Shown piece after piece: positions 41,367 to 43,322 of a DNA stretch of 43,322 nucleotides (position 1 is the stretch's first letter; each line of letters opens with the position of its first letter). This stretch comes from an uncultured Oscillospiraceae bacterium. Lineage in GTDB: Bacteria; Bacillota_A; Clostridia; Oscillospirales; Oscillospiraceae. The position numbers were made by a program, and so were the translations under genes. The stretch lies in the NCBI GenBank assembly GCA_910579155.1, contig CAJTTS010000019.1, positions 1 to 43,322 of the forward strand, read 5' to 3'. Under the pieces are notes generated by a model that had not been told where the DNA came from, made no database searches, and was given only the letters and a program-made list of their open reading frames with translations.

Positions 41367-42039
41367 ACTTGGACGGGATCATGGCTGCGACGGCCCCGGC
41401 GAAGTTGCTGATGGGCATGGTCTGGAGTACCACCCGGCCCGGGCCGGTGACCACGGTGTTGAACAGGCCCTCGCCGCCGAACAGAACGTTTTTGACCCCC
41501 TTTACCGACTGTACGTCTACCGAACAGGTGGCGTCGATCATAGCCAGGTTGCCGGTGTCGATGACGATCTGCTGCCCCGGCTGGAGGGTGTATTCCACGG
41601 CGGAGCCGTCAATCTCCAAAAACGCGGTGCCGTGGCCGGAGAGCTTCTGCAAAATGAAGCCTTCGCCGCCGAAGAAGCCTGTCATGCCCTTCTTCTGGAA
41701 GAACACGGACAGCTCCACCCCCGCCTCGGAGGCCAGAAAGCCGGACTTCTGCACCACGATGGGGTGCTGCGGGTCGATGTCCACCGCCCGGATGGAGCCG
41801 GGGAAGCTGGACGCGAAGGCGATCATCCCCGGTCCGCCGCGTGCGGTGTAGATGTTCTGGAACATGGACTCGCCGGAGAACATCCGGCCGAAGGCCTTGC
41901 CAATGCCGCCCGCGCTGGTCTGCATCTCCATGTTGGGGGACATCCATACCATGGACCCCTTCTCGGTAATCATGGACTCGTTGGCCTCCATGTCGCAGAT
42001 GACCACGGGCATGGGTTCGCCTGTAATATTGTAACGCAT
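41365..42039 (-). CDS. AIM24 / TIGR00266-family protein
   Basis: 224-residue protein of the AIM24 (TIGR00266) family, a beta-rich tryptophan-attenuation-protein-like fold of unclear function. Landmarks: PMPVVICDMEANESMITEKG, SMVWMSPNMEMQTSAGG, FGRMFSGESMFQNIYTARGG, then FFGGEGFILQKLSGHGTAFL and VKNVLFGGEGLFNTVVTGPG. Start ATG 42039 after AAAAGGAGGAGCGCAT; the longer open frame overlaps glgX and is not family sequence. It lies 17 nt after the glgX stop, so probably follows it on one transcript. Confidence 0.9.
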   Translation of the reverse strand: MRYNITGEPMPVVICDMEANESMITEKGSMVWMSPNMEMQTSAGGIGKAFGRMFSGESMFQNIYTARGGPGMIAFASSFPGSIRAVDIDPQHPIVVQKSGFLASEAGVELSVFFQKKGMTGFFGGEGFILQKLSGHGTAFLEIDGSAVEYTLQPGQQIVIDTGNLAMIDATCSVDVQSVKGVKNVLFGGEGLFNTVVTGPGRVVLQTMPISNFAGAVAAMIPSK

Positions 42040-42056
42040 ATGCGCTCCTCCTTTTG

Positions 42057-43322
<1,266 letters not shown>

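Overview
The window reads as chromosomal DNA from a GC-rich, low-GC-phylum (Firmicutes) anaerobe, most likely an Oscillospiraceae/Clostridium cluster IV gut bacterium of the Flavonifractor/Lawsonibacter/Intestinimonas kind. This is an inference from content: sigma-A promoters (TTGACA-17-TATAAT type) and AGGAGG-like ribosome sites in a GC-rich genome, SpoVAC (endospores), HemW, SLH-domain surface protein, AsnA, a haemerythrin protein, a cre-like catabolite site and a Tn916/Tn1549-type mobile-element remnant. Layout is mostly short operons on both strands separated by very clear hairpin terminators. There is no CRISPR array, prophage or complete insertion sequence. Region 1 (1-1340): tail of a mobile element: an ABC ATPase whose permease partner is missing, joined directly to a 5'-truncated sigma-like gene of the integrative-element type and a 28-bp inverted repeat. 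Region 2 (1343-4879): an ECF sigma factor with a DUF4179 membrane partner, an FMN reductase and a YgjV-type membrane protein with an acetyltransferase-like tail. Region 3 (5074-9430): a compact four-gene MBOAT / DltD-like / adenylation enzyme / carrier protein operon, a dlt-like cell-surface acylation system in non-standard order (B-D-A-C). Region 4 (9578-12198): a three-gene ABC-2 exporter behind a roughly 200-nt leader with five consecutive perfect hairpins. Region 5 (12298-15836): a dCache-type chemoreceptor next to a haemerythrin-middle domain-receiver fusion, a probable oxygen or redox signalling pair. Region 6 (16005-25203): tRNA-Pro(TGG), a nitrilase-family hydrolase, a Nudix hydrolase with an extra C-terminal domain, an atypical peptide deformylase with a HEAT-like partner, an unrecognised 513-residue protein carrying HENVH, a TrmB-GNAT fusion, a membrane-anchored XRE regulator, a haemolysin-III protein and HemW. 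Region 7 (25258-30640): a secreted phosphodiester-glycosidase/SLH protein, a lone SpoVAC, PyrE, RadC and CutC. Region 8 (30723-43322): glycogen phosphorylase (with a cre-like site), the AsnA-MATE-SprT operon, a GNAT-aminopeptidase-phosphohexomutase run, an auto-repressed TetR-flavodoxin pair with a perfect 19-bp operator, a 32-bp inverted repeat, an AIM24 protein and the 3' part of a GlgX-type debranching enzyme. GlgX, GlgP and the hexose mutase together would take glycogen to glucose-6-phosphate. All calls are from reading the sequence; no database search was possible.
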